DNA of 21,117 nucleotides from Sphaerochaeta sp. (GTDB lineage: Bacteria; Spirochaetota; Spirochaetia; Sphaerochaetales; Sphaerochaetaceae): assembly GCA_023228445.1 (NCBI GenBank), contig JALOBD010000015.1:1-21117 (forward strand). The letters run 5' to 3'. The notes beneath the pieces were generated by a model, which made no database searches, was not told the origin of the DNA, and saw only the letters and a program-made list of their open reading frames with translations. Position 1 is the stretch's first letter. Each line of letters opens with the position of its first letter. Position numbers and translations under genes: made by a program. This document shows positions 6,796 to 14,154 of this stretch, piece by piece.

Positions 6796-7338
6796 ATGAC
6801 CATCCTCCTCCATGCCTGTTGTGGCCCCTGTAGCACCGCTTCCGTCTGCCGACTCATTGAGGCGGGGTGGACGGTCGTGCTCTACTTTCCCAACTCCAAT
6901 ATCTGGCCCGAAGCCGAGCATGCCAAGCGGTATGAGGAGCTCCTGAAGGTGGCCGACCACCACAAGCTGACGGTCATCAAGGAGCGGTATGACCACGAGA
7001 AGTGGCTCGAGGCAGTCGCCGGCCTTGAGAGGGAGGGCGAGGGCGGTGCACGCTGCAGCCGATGCTTTGCCTACAACCTCGCCCAAGCCCACGACAAAGC
7101 TGTTGAGCTGGGCATCGGGCACTTCACCACCACACTGACGGTCAGCCGCTTCAAGAACAGTCGCCAGATCTTTTCAGTCGGTGAGCAGTTTGACGGCTTT
7201 GAGGCCATCGACTTCAAGAAACGGGGTGGCTTTGAGGCCTCCACCCGCTTGGCAAAGGAGATGGGCCTCTACCGCCAACACTACTGCGGCTGTGAATTCA
7301 GCGGGGAAAACAAGCGCTTTGCCTCGGTGCGAAGGTGA
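6796..7338 (+). CDS. queH: Epoxyqueuosine reductase QueH
   Basis: Converts epoxyqueuosine to queuosine in the wobble base of GUN-anticodon tRNAs, the last step of queuosine synthesis (family knowledge). The 180-residue product has the expected cysteine sets: LLHACCGPCS (C8, C9, C12), ARCSRC (C87, C90) and HYCGC (C164, C166). These supply the iron-sulfur and metal ligands. FPNSNIWPEAEHAKR (31-45) is the family's N-terminal signature. ATG 6796 is chosen because the family starts just before LLHACCGPC. It has no ribosome site, in line with a leaderless message. It heads an operon with cls and the sugar kinase; the link between these functions is not obvious. No other queuosine gene is in the window. 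Confidence 0.93.
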   Translation: MTILLHACCGPCSTASVCRLIEAGWTVVLYFPNSNIWPEAEHAKRYEELLKVADHHKLTVIKERYDHEKWLEAVAGLEREGEGGARCSRCFAYNLAQAHDKAVELGIGHFTTTLTVSRFKNSRQIFSVGEQFDGFEAIDFKKRGGFEASTRLAKEMGLYRQHYCGCEFSGENKRFASVRR

Positions 7339-7365
7339 TGATATACTCGTGCTGAGGGGGAGATG

Positions 7366-8901
7366 ATGCTCAGAAAGCTCTTACGGTTCTTGACTGGAAG
7401 GCTCTTTATTTCGGCTATCCTCATCGTCTTCCAGCTGACCATCCTCTTCATCATCTTCTCCTATGCACAGAACAACACCCCGTGGATCCAGATCCTCTCC
7501 ACCCTCTCCATCATCATGACACTGGTGGTGGTCGTACGCGACCTCAACCCCGCCTACAAGATCGGGTGGATGCTCCTCTTCATGTTCCTCCCCCTCTACG
7601 GAGGGATCTTCTACGTCCTCTTTGGTAACCGCAGGCTCAATCGACGTCTGCGCGCCCGCCTCGAGCAGCTGAACGTCGTCTACCAGAAGGGGGTGGAGGG
7701 CGGCTCCTACAGCGACCTGTTGCCGATGAGGGCATTGGACAGCTACTCCAGCACACTGGCGCGCCAAGCGCAGTACATCGTCAACATCACCGGCTACCCG
7801 GTGTGGTCGAACACCGAGGTCGAGTACTTTCCCTCCGGCGAGGCGTGGCTCATCGACCTGCTTGAGGAGATGGGCAAGGCGAAATCCTTCATCTTCCTCG
7901 AGTTCTTCATCGTCGCCGAAGGGGAGGTGTGGGACTCGATCCTCGCGGTGCTCCTCGACCGTCTGCGCCGGGGGGTGCGCATCTGCCTGATGTTCGACGA
8001 TGTGGGTTCGCTCTTCACCGTCGAGTCCCACTTCGATACCCGCCTCAGGGCGCTGGGCATCGAGGTGGTGGCATTCAACCCGCTCAGAGCCCACCTCAAC
8101 AGCCGCCTCAACAGCCGCGACCACCGCAAGGTGGTGGTCATCGACGGCAACATCGGCTACACCGGCGGGGTGAACATCGCCGATGAGTATGCAAACCGCC
8201 TCTTGCGCTTCGGCCATTGGAAGGACACCGCCGTCAAGCTCAAGGGCGATGCAGTGTGGTCGCTGAGCCAGATGTTCCTCCAACTCTGGGCTTTCTCCAC
8301 CGGAAAGAGCGAGAACTTCGCCGCCCACCGCCCGACTATCACGGCGAGGACCGACGGGTTTGTCCAACCCTTCAGCGACAACCCGCTGGATGACGACAAC
8401 GTGGCCGAGAACGCCTACATCCAGATCATCAGCACGGCCAAGCGCTACGTGTGGATCACCACCCCATACCTGATCCTCGACAATGAGATGATCACGGCGC
8501 TGAGGATAGCAGCCCAAAGCGGTGTTGATGTGCGGATCATCACCCCGCATATCCCCGACAAGAAGTACGTCTTCTCCGTGACGCGCAGCTACTATCGTGT
8601 CCTGCTCAACGCCGGAGTGAAGATCTACGAGTACACCCCGGGTTTTTTGCATGCCAAGATGTTCGTCAGTGACGACCGGGTTGCCATCATCGGGACCATC
8701 AACATGGATTATCGCTCCTTCTACCTGCACTTTGAGAACGGGGTGGTATTCTATGGCTCGTCGGTAATCCGCAAGGTGAGCGACGACATCAAGGACACAC
8801 TGGCGGTGTGCCAGCAGATCAACACTGAATTTTTACGCAGACGCAAGTGGTACAGCCGCCTCACAGGACTCATCCTGCGTATGGCTGCCCCCTTGCTGTA
8901 G
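7366..8901 (+). CDS. cls: Cardiolipin synthase (phospholipase D superfamily)
   Basis: Makes cardiolipin from phosphatidylglycerol at the inner membrane. The 511-residue protein has two or three N-terminal membrane segments (about 12-34, 42-58, 66-86) and two PLD domains. HKD motif 1 is HRKVVVID (253-260) followed by GYTGGVN. HKD motif 2 is HAKMFVSD (429-436) followed by IIGTINMDYRS. Length and layout match bacterial Cls with the PLDc_N module. Two ATGs lie in tandem at 7363 and 7366. The ribosome site AGGGGG ends at 7360, so 7366 has the better spacing and is chosen. It lies 27 nt after queH and 8 nt before the next gene, all in one operon. Confidence 0.93.
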   Translation: MLRKLLRFLTGRLFISAILIVFQLTILFIIFSYAQNNTPWIQILSTLSIIMTLVVVVRDLNPAYKIGWMLLFMFLPLYGGIFYVLFGNRRLNRRLRARLEQLNVVYQKGVEGGSYSDLLPMRALDSYSSTLARQAQYIVNITGYPVWSNTEVEYFPSGEAWLIDLLEEMGKAKSFIFLEFFIVAEGEVWDSILAVLLDRLRRGVRICLMFDDVGSLFTVESHFDTRLRALGIEVVAFNPLRAHLNSRLNSRDHRKVVVIDGNIGYTGGVNIADEYANRLLRFGHWKDTAVKLKGDAVWSLSQMFLQLWAFSTGKSENFAAHRPTITARTDGFVQPFSDNPLDDDNVAENAYIQIISTAKRYVWITTPYLILDNEMITALRIAAQSGVDVRIITPHIPDKKYVFSVTRSYYRVLLNAGVKIYEYTPGFLHAKMFVSDDRVAIIGTINMDYRSFYLHFENGVVFYGSSVIRKVSDDIKDTLAVCQQINTEFLRRRKWYSRLTGLILRMAAPLL

Positions 8902-8909
8902 GAGGAGCA

Positions 8910-9794
8910 ATGAGATTTCTGACCTATGGATCGACCAACATCGACCTGATCTTCACCGTCGACCACATCCTCGAGGGAGGGGAGACCCTGCAGTCCAGCA
9001 ACCTGGTCAAAAGCGCCGGTGGAAAGGGCGCCAACCAATCGACTGCGCTTGCCAAGGCAGGGGCCGAGGTGTACCACGCCGGCAAGATCGGGGAGGATGG
9101 CGCCTTCTTGCTCGACCTGCTGTGCAGTTGGGGGGTCGACACCCGGTACGTACGCTCCTACGATGGGGCCACCGGCCAAGCACTCATCCAGGTCGATCGC
9201 AATGGGCAGAATGCCATCATCCTCTACGGCGGGGGCAACAAGGCCATCACGATCGAGGAGATCGAGGAGACCCTCGACGACTTTGGGGACGGAGATATGC
9301 TGGTGCTGCAGAACGAGATCGTCCACACCGCACACCTGATCACCAGTGCCAAGGAGCGGGGGATGAGGGTCTGTATGAACATCGCCCCCTTCGACCCATC
9401 GGTCTTCGACCTGCCACTCGACTTGCTCGACCTCCTTGTCGTCAATGAGATCGAGGGTGCGGCATTGGCCGAGATGGAGGGAGGCTCCCCCTTCGAAGCG
9501 ATCCTCGACCGATTGGTAGCGCGCTATCCAACAACAGAGATTCTGCTCACCGTCGGCGCAGATGGCTCCTACTATGGGTTCGCCTCCAATAGAATCCACC
9601 AACCGATCATCGAAGCGGAGGTGGTCGACACCACGGCAGCCGGCGATACCTACATCGGCTACTACTTGGCGGCGATCGGCCGGGGATACAGCCCGAAGGA
9701 AGCGATGTATCGGGCGACCAAAGCCAGTGCCATCACCGTCAGCCAGAGCGGTGCGATGGCCTCGATCCCGTATGCCCAGGAGGTTTTCGACTGA
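8910..9794 (+). CDS. rbsK: PfkB-family sugar kinase, ribokinase-like
   Basis: ATP-dependent phosphorylation of a sugar, most like ribokinase. The 294-residue product has the N-terminal GSTNIDLIF, the substrate loop SAGGKGANQ (35-43), and VVNEIEGAAL. The C-terminal anion-hole motif is VDTTAAGDTYIG (239-250) with catalytic base D246. The family usually has GAGD there, and here the first Gly is Ala. SGAMASIP near the end also fits ribokinase. ATG 8910 follows GGAGGAG. No ribose transporter, isomerase or regulator is nearby, so the substrate could be another pentose or a nucleoside and the symbol is tentative. It is the last gene of the queH-cls operon. Confidence 0.82.
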   Translation: MRFLTYGSTNIDLIFTVDHILEGGETLQSSNLVKSAGGKGANQSTALAKAGAEVYHAGKIGEDGAFLLDLLCSWGVDTRYVRSYDGATGQALIQVDRNGQNAIILYGGGNKAITIEEIEETLDDFGDGDMLVLQNEIVHTAHLITSAKERGMRVCMNIAPFDPSVFDLPLDLLDLLVVNEIEGAALAEMEGGSPFEAILDRLVARYPTTEILLTVGADGSYYGFASNRIHQPIIEAEVVDTTAAGDTYIGYYLAAIGRGYSPKEAMYRATKASAITVSQSGAMASIPYAQEVFD

Positions 9795-9805
9795 CGCACA
9801 GAAAA

Positions 9806-9833
9806 GAAGCCAGTGCACGTATGCACTGGCTTC
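9806..9833 (-). terminator. Hairpin between convergent rbsK and small secreted protein gene
   Basis: A perfect 12-bp stem GAAGCCAGTGCA/TGCACTGGCTTC with a 4-nt loop. On the minus strand the stem is followed by TTTT (9805-9802), which makes a terminator for the small secreted protein gene. On the plus strand no T-run follows, so it would be weak for the rbsK operon, although the same stem may still protect or end that message. Confidence 0.75.
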
Positions 9834-9875
9834 GATGTGCAAGCTTGTCTGTCCGGACGCGCTTGTGAGGTTCTG

Positions 9876-10109
9876 TCAGGTTGCAACCACCATGACTACT
9901 CTCTCCCACCCCTGCTCGACCATCGAGTAGGTGAAGTTGTAGGCATTGGACTCTACAACAAGTCCATCGTCGGTTGCCAAAAATACGGTACGCTCGGGGA
10001 TGTAGGCATGGAGTCGGAGGACCACCGGCTCACCGATTGATGCACTGAAGAGCAGGCAAGGGAGTGAGAGCAGGACTAGCGCGATGATCATGGCTCTGAA
10101 CTTCTTCAC
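9876..10109 (-). CDS. Small secreted protein of unknown function
   Basis: A 77-residue protein with a clear signal peptide (basic VKKFR, then IIALVLLSLPCLLF, cut near FSA/S). That leaves a mature chain of about 53 residues beginning SIGEPVVLRLHAYIPERTVF. The start is GTG 10109, six bases after AAGGAGGG; an ATG at 10136 is in frame but has no ribosome site and would put charged residues before the signal peptide. The mature part contains no cysteine and has alternating hydrophobic residues, so a small beta-rich fold is possible. I do not recognise the family. A consensus promoter, a dyad over it and a terminator hairpin make it a complete single-gene unit. Confidence 0.75.
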   Translation of the reverse strand: MKKFRAMIIALVLLSLPCLLFSASIGEPVVLRLHAYIPERTVFLATDDGLVVESNAYNFTYSMVEQGWERVVMVVAT

Positions 10110-10120
10110 ATCTTCCCTCC

Positions 10121-10165
10121 TTCTTACATCGTTCATCCACTCTCATCGTATGTTCGATGTAAGAA
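10121..10165. promoter_or_regulatory. 11-bp dyad straddling the small-protein promoter
   Basis: TTCTTACATCG at 10121-10131 and its exact reverse complement CGATGTAAGAA at 10155-10165, with 23 bp between them. One arm lies between the -35 and -10 boxes and the other in the early transcribed region. Arm centres are 34 bp apart, about three helical turns. The predicted transcript contains only one arm, so this is more likely a DNA operator than an RNA hairpin. Confidence 0.6.
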
Positions 10166-10173
10166 GATGTCAA
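10145..10173 (-). promoter_or_regulatory. Strong sigma70 promoter of the small secreted protein gene
   Basis: Minus strand: TTGACA (10173-10168), a 17-nt spacer, TACGAT (10150-10145). The predicted start is near 10138, giving a leader of about 28 nt. A/T-rich DNA at 10174-10215 lies directly upstream of the -35 and could act as an UP element. Confidence 0.75.
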
Positions 10174-10368
10174 GGGAAAAATAAATAATTCTTTTATTTA
10201 TAAGTAATTATAAGATGTCATATGTACAAAGTTACAGCCTCTAACATACACCAAAAACTTCACACATATAACAAGTTTTGTAAGAAGTTTTACCACGCGC
10301 TTGGCGTGCTTCTCACATTGAAAGTCGCTAAAAGTATGGTATTACACCCATGTATGGGAGAAGTGGAT

Positions 10369-10416
10369 ATGGCACAGGCAAATGTTCTGACAAAAGACAC
10401 CAACGACAAGGATTGA
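10369..10416 (+). CDS. Possible 15-residue ORF with its own promoter
   Basis: ATG 10369 follows GGGAG (10356-10360) by eight bases and encodes MAQANVLTKDTNDKD before a TGA. Upstream, TTGAAA (10318-10323), a 16-nt spacer and TATTAC (10340-10345) could be a promoter starting near 10352. An inverted repeat CCCATGTATGGG (10347-10358) covers that start. The peptide is too short to judge. It could be the stub of a decayed gene, a small regulatory RNA with a chance ORF, or a real microprotein. Confidence 0.25.
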   Translation: MAQANVLTKDTNDKD

Positions 10417-10460
10417 TGCTTCTGTCCGATGTGGCGATGGGAGAAGTAGGTCTACTTTGA

Positions 10461-11252
10461 TCAATTGCCCAAGAGCTGGAGGTGGCTGCGCCGATAGGAG
10501 GAGGGGCTTTGGCCGGTGGACTCCTTGAAGCACTTGGAGAAGTGGAACTCAGAACAGAACTGCAGTTTGGCGGCGATCTCCTTGACCGAGAGGTTGGTGC
10601 TGGTCACCAACGCCCGGGCAGCTTCGAGGCGGAGGTTTGCGTAGTAGCGCATCGGTGTGGTGTTCATCCGGCTCTTGAAGAGGCGGACGAAGTAGGAGGG
10701 GTCGAGCTGGACGTGGGAGGCGATCATCTCGAGGCTCACCTTGTCGAAGAGGTGGCGCTGCATGTACCTGATGGCGCGCTCAAGGCGGTGGTCCTCCCCC
10801 TTGTTCTCCTCCAGCTTCGTGCCGGCGGCGAGGGAGTAGAGCAGGCCGAGCACCTGGTGGATGGCGCTTCTCTTCAGCGCCTCGTTCGAGCTCAGCCCCT
10901 TGTCGCGGACCTCCTCGAAGAAGAAGCGCCAGTTGGTGCCGATATGGAAGGGGTTCTGTACCTCGAGGCGTTCGATGAGCTCGCTCTCGCTGGGGCAGGA
11001 GAGGAGGGTGGCGTAGTAGGTGAGCAGCTCGCCACCGCCTGCCGCGATGCTGTGGATCGTCCCGGGCGAGGTAACGAAGAGCGAGCCCGGGTGGATGGCA
11101 TAGCGGCTACGGGCGTTGGTGAAGGTCCCGCTGCCGCTGACAAAGTAGTGGAGCTCGAATTGTTCCTGGGCATGGCTGTGGACCCGTTGGTGCCACAGCA
11201 GTTCCAGCTCCTCCTGCATTTGAAAGACAAAGACTGCATCCAATAGCTTCAT
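10461..11252 (-). CDS. AraC-family transcriptional regulator of xylose genes
   Basis: The 263-residue protein has an N-terminal cupin-like sensor domain (about 20-85; HSHAQEQFELHYFVSGSG and GSLFVTSPGTIHSI) and a C-terminal pair of helix-turn-helix motifs. HTH 1 is around VSLEMIASHVQLDPSYFVRLFK and HTH 2 around LSVKEIAAKLQFCSEFHFSKCF (221-242), followed by the family ending TGQSPSSYRR. It is divergent from xylB-xylA with 86 bp between starts, so it probably senses a pentose and activates that operon (inference). The ATG at 11252 has no ribosome site. TAGACA (11288-11283), an 18-nt spacer and TATTAT (11264-11259) would start the transcript at the ATG. Confidence 0.88.
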   Translation of the reverse strand: MKLLDAVFVFQMQEELELLWHQRVHSHAQEQFELHYFVSGSGTFTNARSRYAIHPGSLFVTSPGTIHSIAAGGGELLTYYATLLSCPSESELIERLEVQNPFHIGTNWRFFFEEVRDKGLSSNEALKRSAIHQVLGLLYSLAAGTKLEENKGEDHRLERAIRYMQRHLFDKVSLEMIASHVQLDPSYFVRLFKSRMNTTPMRYYANLRLEAARALVTSTNLSVKEIAAKLQFCSEFHFSKCFKESTGQSPSSYRRSHLQLLGN

Positions 11253-11258
11253 AGGTCA

Positions 11259-11338
11259 ATAATATATATGTTTTGCCTATCCTGTCTATGGCCATATCGC
11301 TCGAGAGGGTTCATGCTAGAAGACACGAGGAGGACACC
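11259..11338. promoter_or_regulatory. Divergent control region of the AraC-type gene and xylBA
   Basis: Minus strand: TAGACA (11288-11283), 18 nt, TATTAT (11264-11259) would drive the regulator. No good plus-strand sigma70 pair is seen for xylB, which suits an activator-dependent promoter. A perfect palindrome TATGGCCATA (11287-11296) touches the regulator's -35 box and is an operator candidate. The xylB ribosome site GAGGAGGA lies at 11327-11334. Confidence 0.4.
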
Positions 11339-12817
11339 ATGCAAGTTGTTGTAGGCCTTGATACTGGGACCCAATCGACGAAGGTCCTCGCCTATGATGT
11401 CAAGACGCGGCGCCCGGTGGCCAGCGTCAGCGCCCCCCATGCGATCATCCAACGTGAGGATGGCACCAGTGAGCAAGAAGCTGTATGGTACCTCGATGCC
11501 ATTCGCTCATGCTTCGCCCAACTGCCTGCTGAGGTCAAGGACGCCATCGTGGCCATCGGGGTCGGTGCCCAACAGCACGGCTTCGTCCCAGTCGGCAGCG
11601 ACGGCTCCCCGCTGGCCCCGGTCAAACTCTGGAACGATACGTCGACGGCAAGGCAATGCCAGACGCTCACCGAGCGATTGGGAGGAGAGGATGCGGTCTT
11701 CGCCCTTCTGGGCAACCAGATCCTGCCCGGTTACACGCTCTCCAAGGTACTCCACCTCAAGGAGCATCGACGGCAAGCCTACGACAAGCTTGCCCACATC
11801 CTGCTGCCCCACGATTATATCAACTTCTACCTCACCGACTCCTACTGGGCTGAAGCCGGCGATGCCTCGGGCACCGCATTCTACGATGTGCGCTCCCGGT
11901 CGTGGTGCGAAGAGGCGCTACGCGCCGTTGATGAGAAGCGCGACCTCAGCGCACTCTTGCCCCCACTCATCGACTCGGATGCCATCGGGGCCCGGGTGGG
12001 GCGAAGGGCTGCCCTGGAGCTGGGGATCCGCGAGGGAATTCCCGTCAGCAGCGGGGCGGGGGACAACATGGCCAGCGCCATCGGCTGCGGCTGTGTTCAG
12101 AGCGGGGATTTGGTGATGAGCATGGGCACCAGCGGCACGCTCTTCGGCTACAGCGATGAGGTCATCGCCGATGAGGAGGGCAGGCTCGCCGCCTTCTGTT
12201 CATCGACGGGCGGCTACCTGCCACTGCTGTGCACCATGAACTGCACCATCACCACCGAGAGTATCCGTGCCCTCTTCGGCTATGAGGTCAAGGAGCTCGA
12301 CCGCTTGGCCGAGCGTGCCCCCATCGGGTGTGCAGGCATCACGATGCTGCCGTACTTCACCGGTGAGCGGGTGCCGAACCTCCCCGCTGGCAAGGGGGTC
12401 ATCGCCGGCCTCGATATGACCAACATGAAAACCGAGAACATTGCCCGAGCGGCATTGGAGAGCTCGGTCTATGCGCTGCGCGGTGGGTTGGATGCGTTTG
12501 TCAGCCTCGGGTTTGAACCGGCGAAGATCATCCTCACCGGAGGGGGAGCGAAGAGCCCCATCTGGCGCTCCATCGCCTGTGACGTGATGGGCCTGCCGCT
12601 TGTCGTACCCACCATCAGTGAGAGCGCAGCCTTCGGGACGGCGCTTCAGGCGCTGTGGGCGCTTGAGGGGGGGAGTATCAGCGATATCGTCGCTTCCCAT
12701 GTCTCCTATGACCAAGAGAAGTCACGGGAGGTGGACCGAGCGGCGACCGAAGAGTATATGGACGCCTATCGGCGTTATCAACAGTATGTGGAGGCGGTGT
12801 CCCCGCTCTACAGGTAG
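11339..12817 (+). CDS. xylB: Xylulokinase
   Basis: Phosphorylates D-xylulose to xylulose 5-phosphate for the pentose phosphate pathway. The 492-residue FGGY-family kinase starts at ATG 11339 after GAGGAGGA. Visible motifs are GLDTGTQSTKVLAYD (6-20), GAQQHGFVPV (77-85), LWNDTSTARQ (98-106), GAGDNMASAIG with base D242, SMGTSGTLFG (261-270), and the C-terminal ATP-site motif LTGGGAKSPIWRSI. Gln-Gln-His in the substrate loop and the xylA gene 8 nt downstream favour xylulose over glycerol or other sugars. It is the first gene of the xylBA operon. Confidence 0.95.
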   Translation: MQVVVGLDTGTQSTKVLAYDVKTRRPVASVSAPHAIIQREDGTSEQEAVWYLDAIRSCFAQLPAEVKDAIVAIGVGAQQHGFVPVGSDGSPLAPVKLWNDTSTARQCQTLTERLGGEDAVFALLGNQILPGYTLSKVLHLKEHRRQAYDKLAHILLPHDYINFYLTDSYWAEAGDASGTAFYDVRSRSWCEEALRAVDEKRDLSALLPPLIDSDAIGARVGRRAALELGIREGIPVSSGAGDNMASAIGCGCVQSGDLVMSMGTSGTLFGYSDEVIADEEGRLAAFCSSTGGYLPLLCTMNCTITTESIRALFGYEVKELDRLAERAPIGCAGITMLPYFTGERVPNLPAGKGVIAGLDMTNMKTENIARAALESSVYALRGGLDAFVSLGFEPAKIILTGGGAKSPIWRSIACDVMGLPLVVPTISESAAFGTALQALWALEGGSISDIVASHVSYDQEKSREVDRAATEEYMDAYRRYQQYVEAVSPLYR

Positions 12818-12825
12818 GAGGAATC

Positions 12826-14154
12826 ATGCAATATTTTGTGGGAGAACAAGAGTATTTCAAAGGAATCGGAAAGATTCCGTTTGAGGGCAAGGGGAGCCGG
12901 AATCCACTTGCATACAAGTATTACGACGCCAAGCGCCTCATTGGAGGCAAGACGATGGAGGAGCACCTGCGCTTCGCCGTGGCCTATTGGCACTCCTTCT
13001 GCGCCGATGGAACCGACCCCTTCGGCAGTTCGACGATTACATTCCCGTTTGCCAAGAGCGACCGGTGGGAGCATGCGGTGGCGAAGGCGGATGCAGCGTT
13101 TGAGTTCATCACCAAGCTGGGAGCCCCGTTCTACTGCTTCCATGATATCGATGCCTCACCCGACCACGATGATGCGGCCCGCTATGAAAAAGATTACCAC
13201 CGGATGGCTGACGAGCTGCTGAGGCGTCAGCAGGAAAGTGGTGTGCGCCTCTTGTGGAACACGGCCAACGTCTTCACCCACCCCCGCTACATGAACGGGG
13301 CGGCAACCAACCCGGACTTCAACGTCGTCAGCCGTGCTGCGGTGCAGATCAAGGCGAGCCTTGATGTGAACGTGAAGCTCGGCGGAGCCAACTATGTCTT
13401 CTGGGGCGGACGAGAGGGGTACATGAGCCTGCTCAATACCGACATGAAGCGGGAGCAGGAACACCTTGCACGCTTTCTGATGATGGCCCGCGACTATGGC
13501 AGGTCCATCGGGTTTACCGGTACCTTCCTCATTGAGCCCAAGCCGATGGAGCCGACCAAGCACCAGTACGACTACGATGCGGCCACGACGATCGCCTTCT
13601 TGGAGCACTGGGGCCTGGAGAAGGACTTCAAGTGCAACATCGAGGCCAACCATGCCACCCTGGCCGGCCACAGCTTCACCCACGACCTGCAGGTCTGTGC
13701 AGACCGGGGATTGCTCGGCTCAGTCGATGCCAACCAAGGCGATATCTTCAATGGATGGGACACCGACGAGTTCCCCACCAACGTCTACGATACCGCCCAG
13801 GCGATGGTGGTCATCCTCAAAAACGGTGGGCTGGGCAACGGTGGGCTGAACTTCGACGCAAAGCGGCGGCGCAACTCAACCGATGACGAGGACCTCTTCA
13901 TCGCCCACATCGGCGGGATGGACAGCTTCGCCCTCGGCCTCGAGATCGCCCAGAGCATCATCGATGATGGCATCTTCGACGATTTTGTCAAGGCGCGCTA
14001 CAGCTCCTTCGACAGCGGTGAAGGCAAGCGCTTTGCCGAGGGGAAGATGAGTCTGTCTGAGCTGGCCGACCATGGCAGGGGAGCCACGATCGAGAAGCGC
14101 AGCGGCAAGCAGGAGTACCTCAACAACCTGCTCAACTCCTACCTCTTCGGCTGA
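12826..14154 (+). CDS. xylA: Xylose isomerase
   Basis: Interconverts D-xylose and D-xylulose with two divalent metal ions in a TIM barrel. The 442-residue length fits the longer class II enzymes. Metal and catalytic residues are in place: H106 and D109 in CFHDIDASP, WGGREGY (193-199), E237 and K239 in IEPKPMEPTKHQYD, E273 and H276 in NIEANHATLAGHSF, D301 in SVDANQGD, D312 and D314 in GWDTDEFP, and D344 in LNFDAKRRRNS. ATG 12826 follows AGGAGG. No xylose transporter is in this window. Its TGA abuts the TGA of the convergent aldo/keto reductase gene, the two forming TGATCA with no spacer. Confidence 0.97.
   Translation: MQYFVGEQEYFKGIGKIPFEGKGSRNPLAYKYYDAKRLIGGKTMEEHLRFAVAYWHSFCADGTDPFGSSTITFPFAKSDRWEHAVAKADAAFEFITKLGAPFYCFHDIDASPDHDDAARYEKDYHRMADELLRRQQESGVRLLWNTANVFTHPRYMNGAATNPDFNVVSRAAVQIKASLDVNVKLGGANYVFWGGREGYMSLLNTDMKREQEHLARFLMMARDYGRSIGFTGTFLIEPKPMEPTKHQYDYDAATTIAFLEHWGLEKDFKCNIEANHATLAGHSFTHDLQVCADRGLLGSVDANQGDIFNGWDTDEFPTNVYDTAQAMVVILKNGGLGNGGLNFDAKRRRNSTDDEDLFIAHIGGMDSFALGLEIAQSIIDDGIFDDFVKARYSSFDSGEGKRFAEGKMSLSELADHGRGATIEKRSGKQEYLNNLLNSYLFG

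Larger units (their letters stand above)
10137..10460. other. AT-richer intergenic region between convergent genes
   Basis: This 324-bp gap is visibly AT-richer than its surroundings and has no clear gene. It holds the small-protein promoter at its left end. It also holds an A/T inverted repeat (ATAAATAA 10181-10188, TTATTTAT 10194-10201), two copies of AAGATGTCA (10164-10172, 10212-10220), a possible plus-strand promoter and a possible 15-codon ORF at 10369-10416. The last 44 bases before the AraC stop show no clear terminator. Confidence 0.6.

Noticed and set aside
7381..8730. Long minus-strand open frame of 449 codons opposite cls
   Set aside because: It lies fully antisense to a gene with both HKD motifs, its translation is low-complexity and rich in His, Asp, Val and Glu, and it has no recognisable domain. 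High GC makes such antisense frames common.
9806..9833. Perfect 12-bp inverted repeat as a mobile-element end or repeat unit
   Set aside because: Only one copy is in the window and the TTTT on one side explains it as a terminator.
8751..9842. Minus-strand open frame of 363 codons opposite the sugar kinase, extending the small secreted protein's frame direction
   Set aside because: It is antisense to a PfkB kinase with intact motifs, and it begins inside the terminator hairpin, so read-through from the small gene is unlikely.
10181..10201. A/T inverted repeat as a terminator or attachment site
   Set aside because: The stem contains only A-T pairs, has no G-C base, and no duplicated flank or integrase gene is present. 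It is better explained as an A/T-rich tract upstream of the strong promoter.
10444..10457. Inverted repeat AAGTAGGTCTACTT as terminator of the AraC-type gene
   Set aside because: The stem is short and A/T-rich with almost no loop, and no T-run follows on the minus strand.
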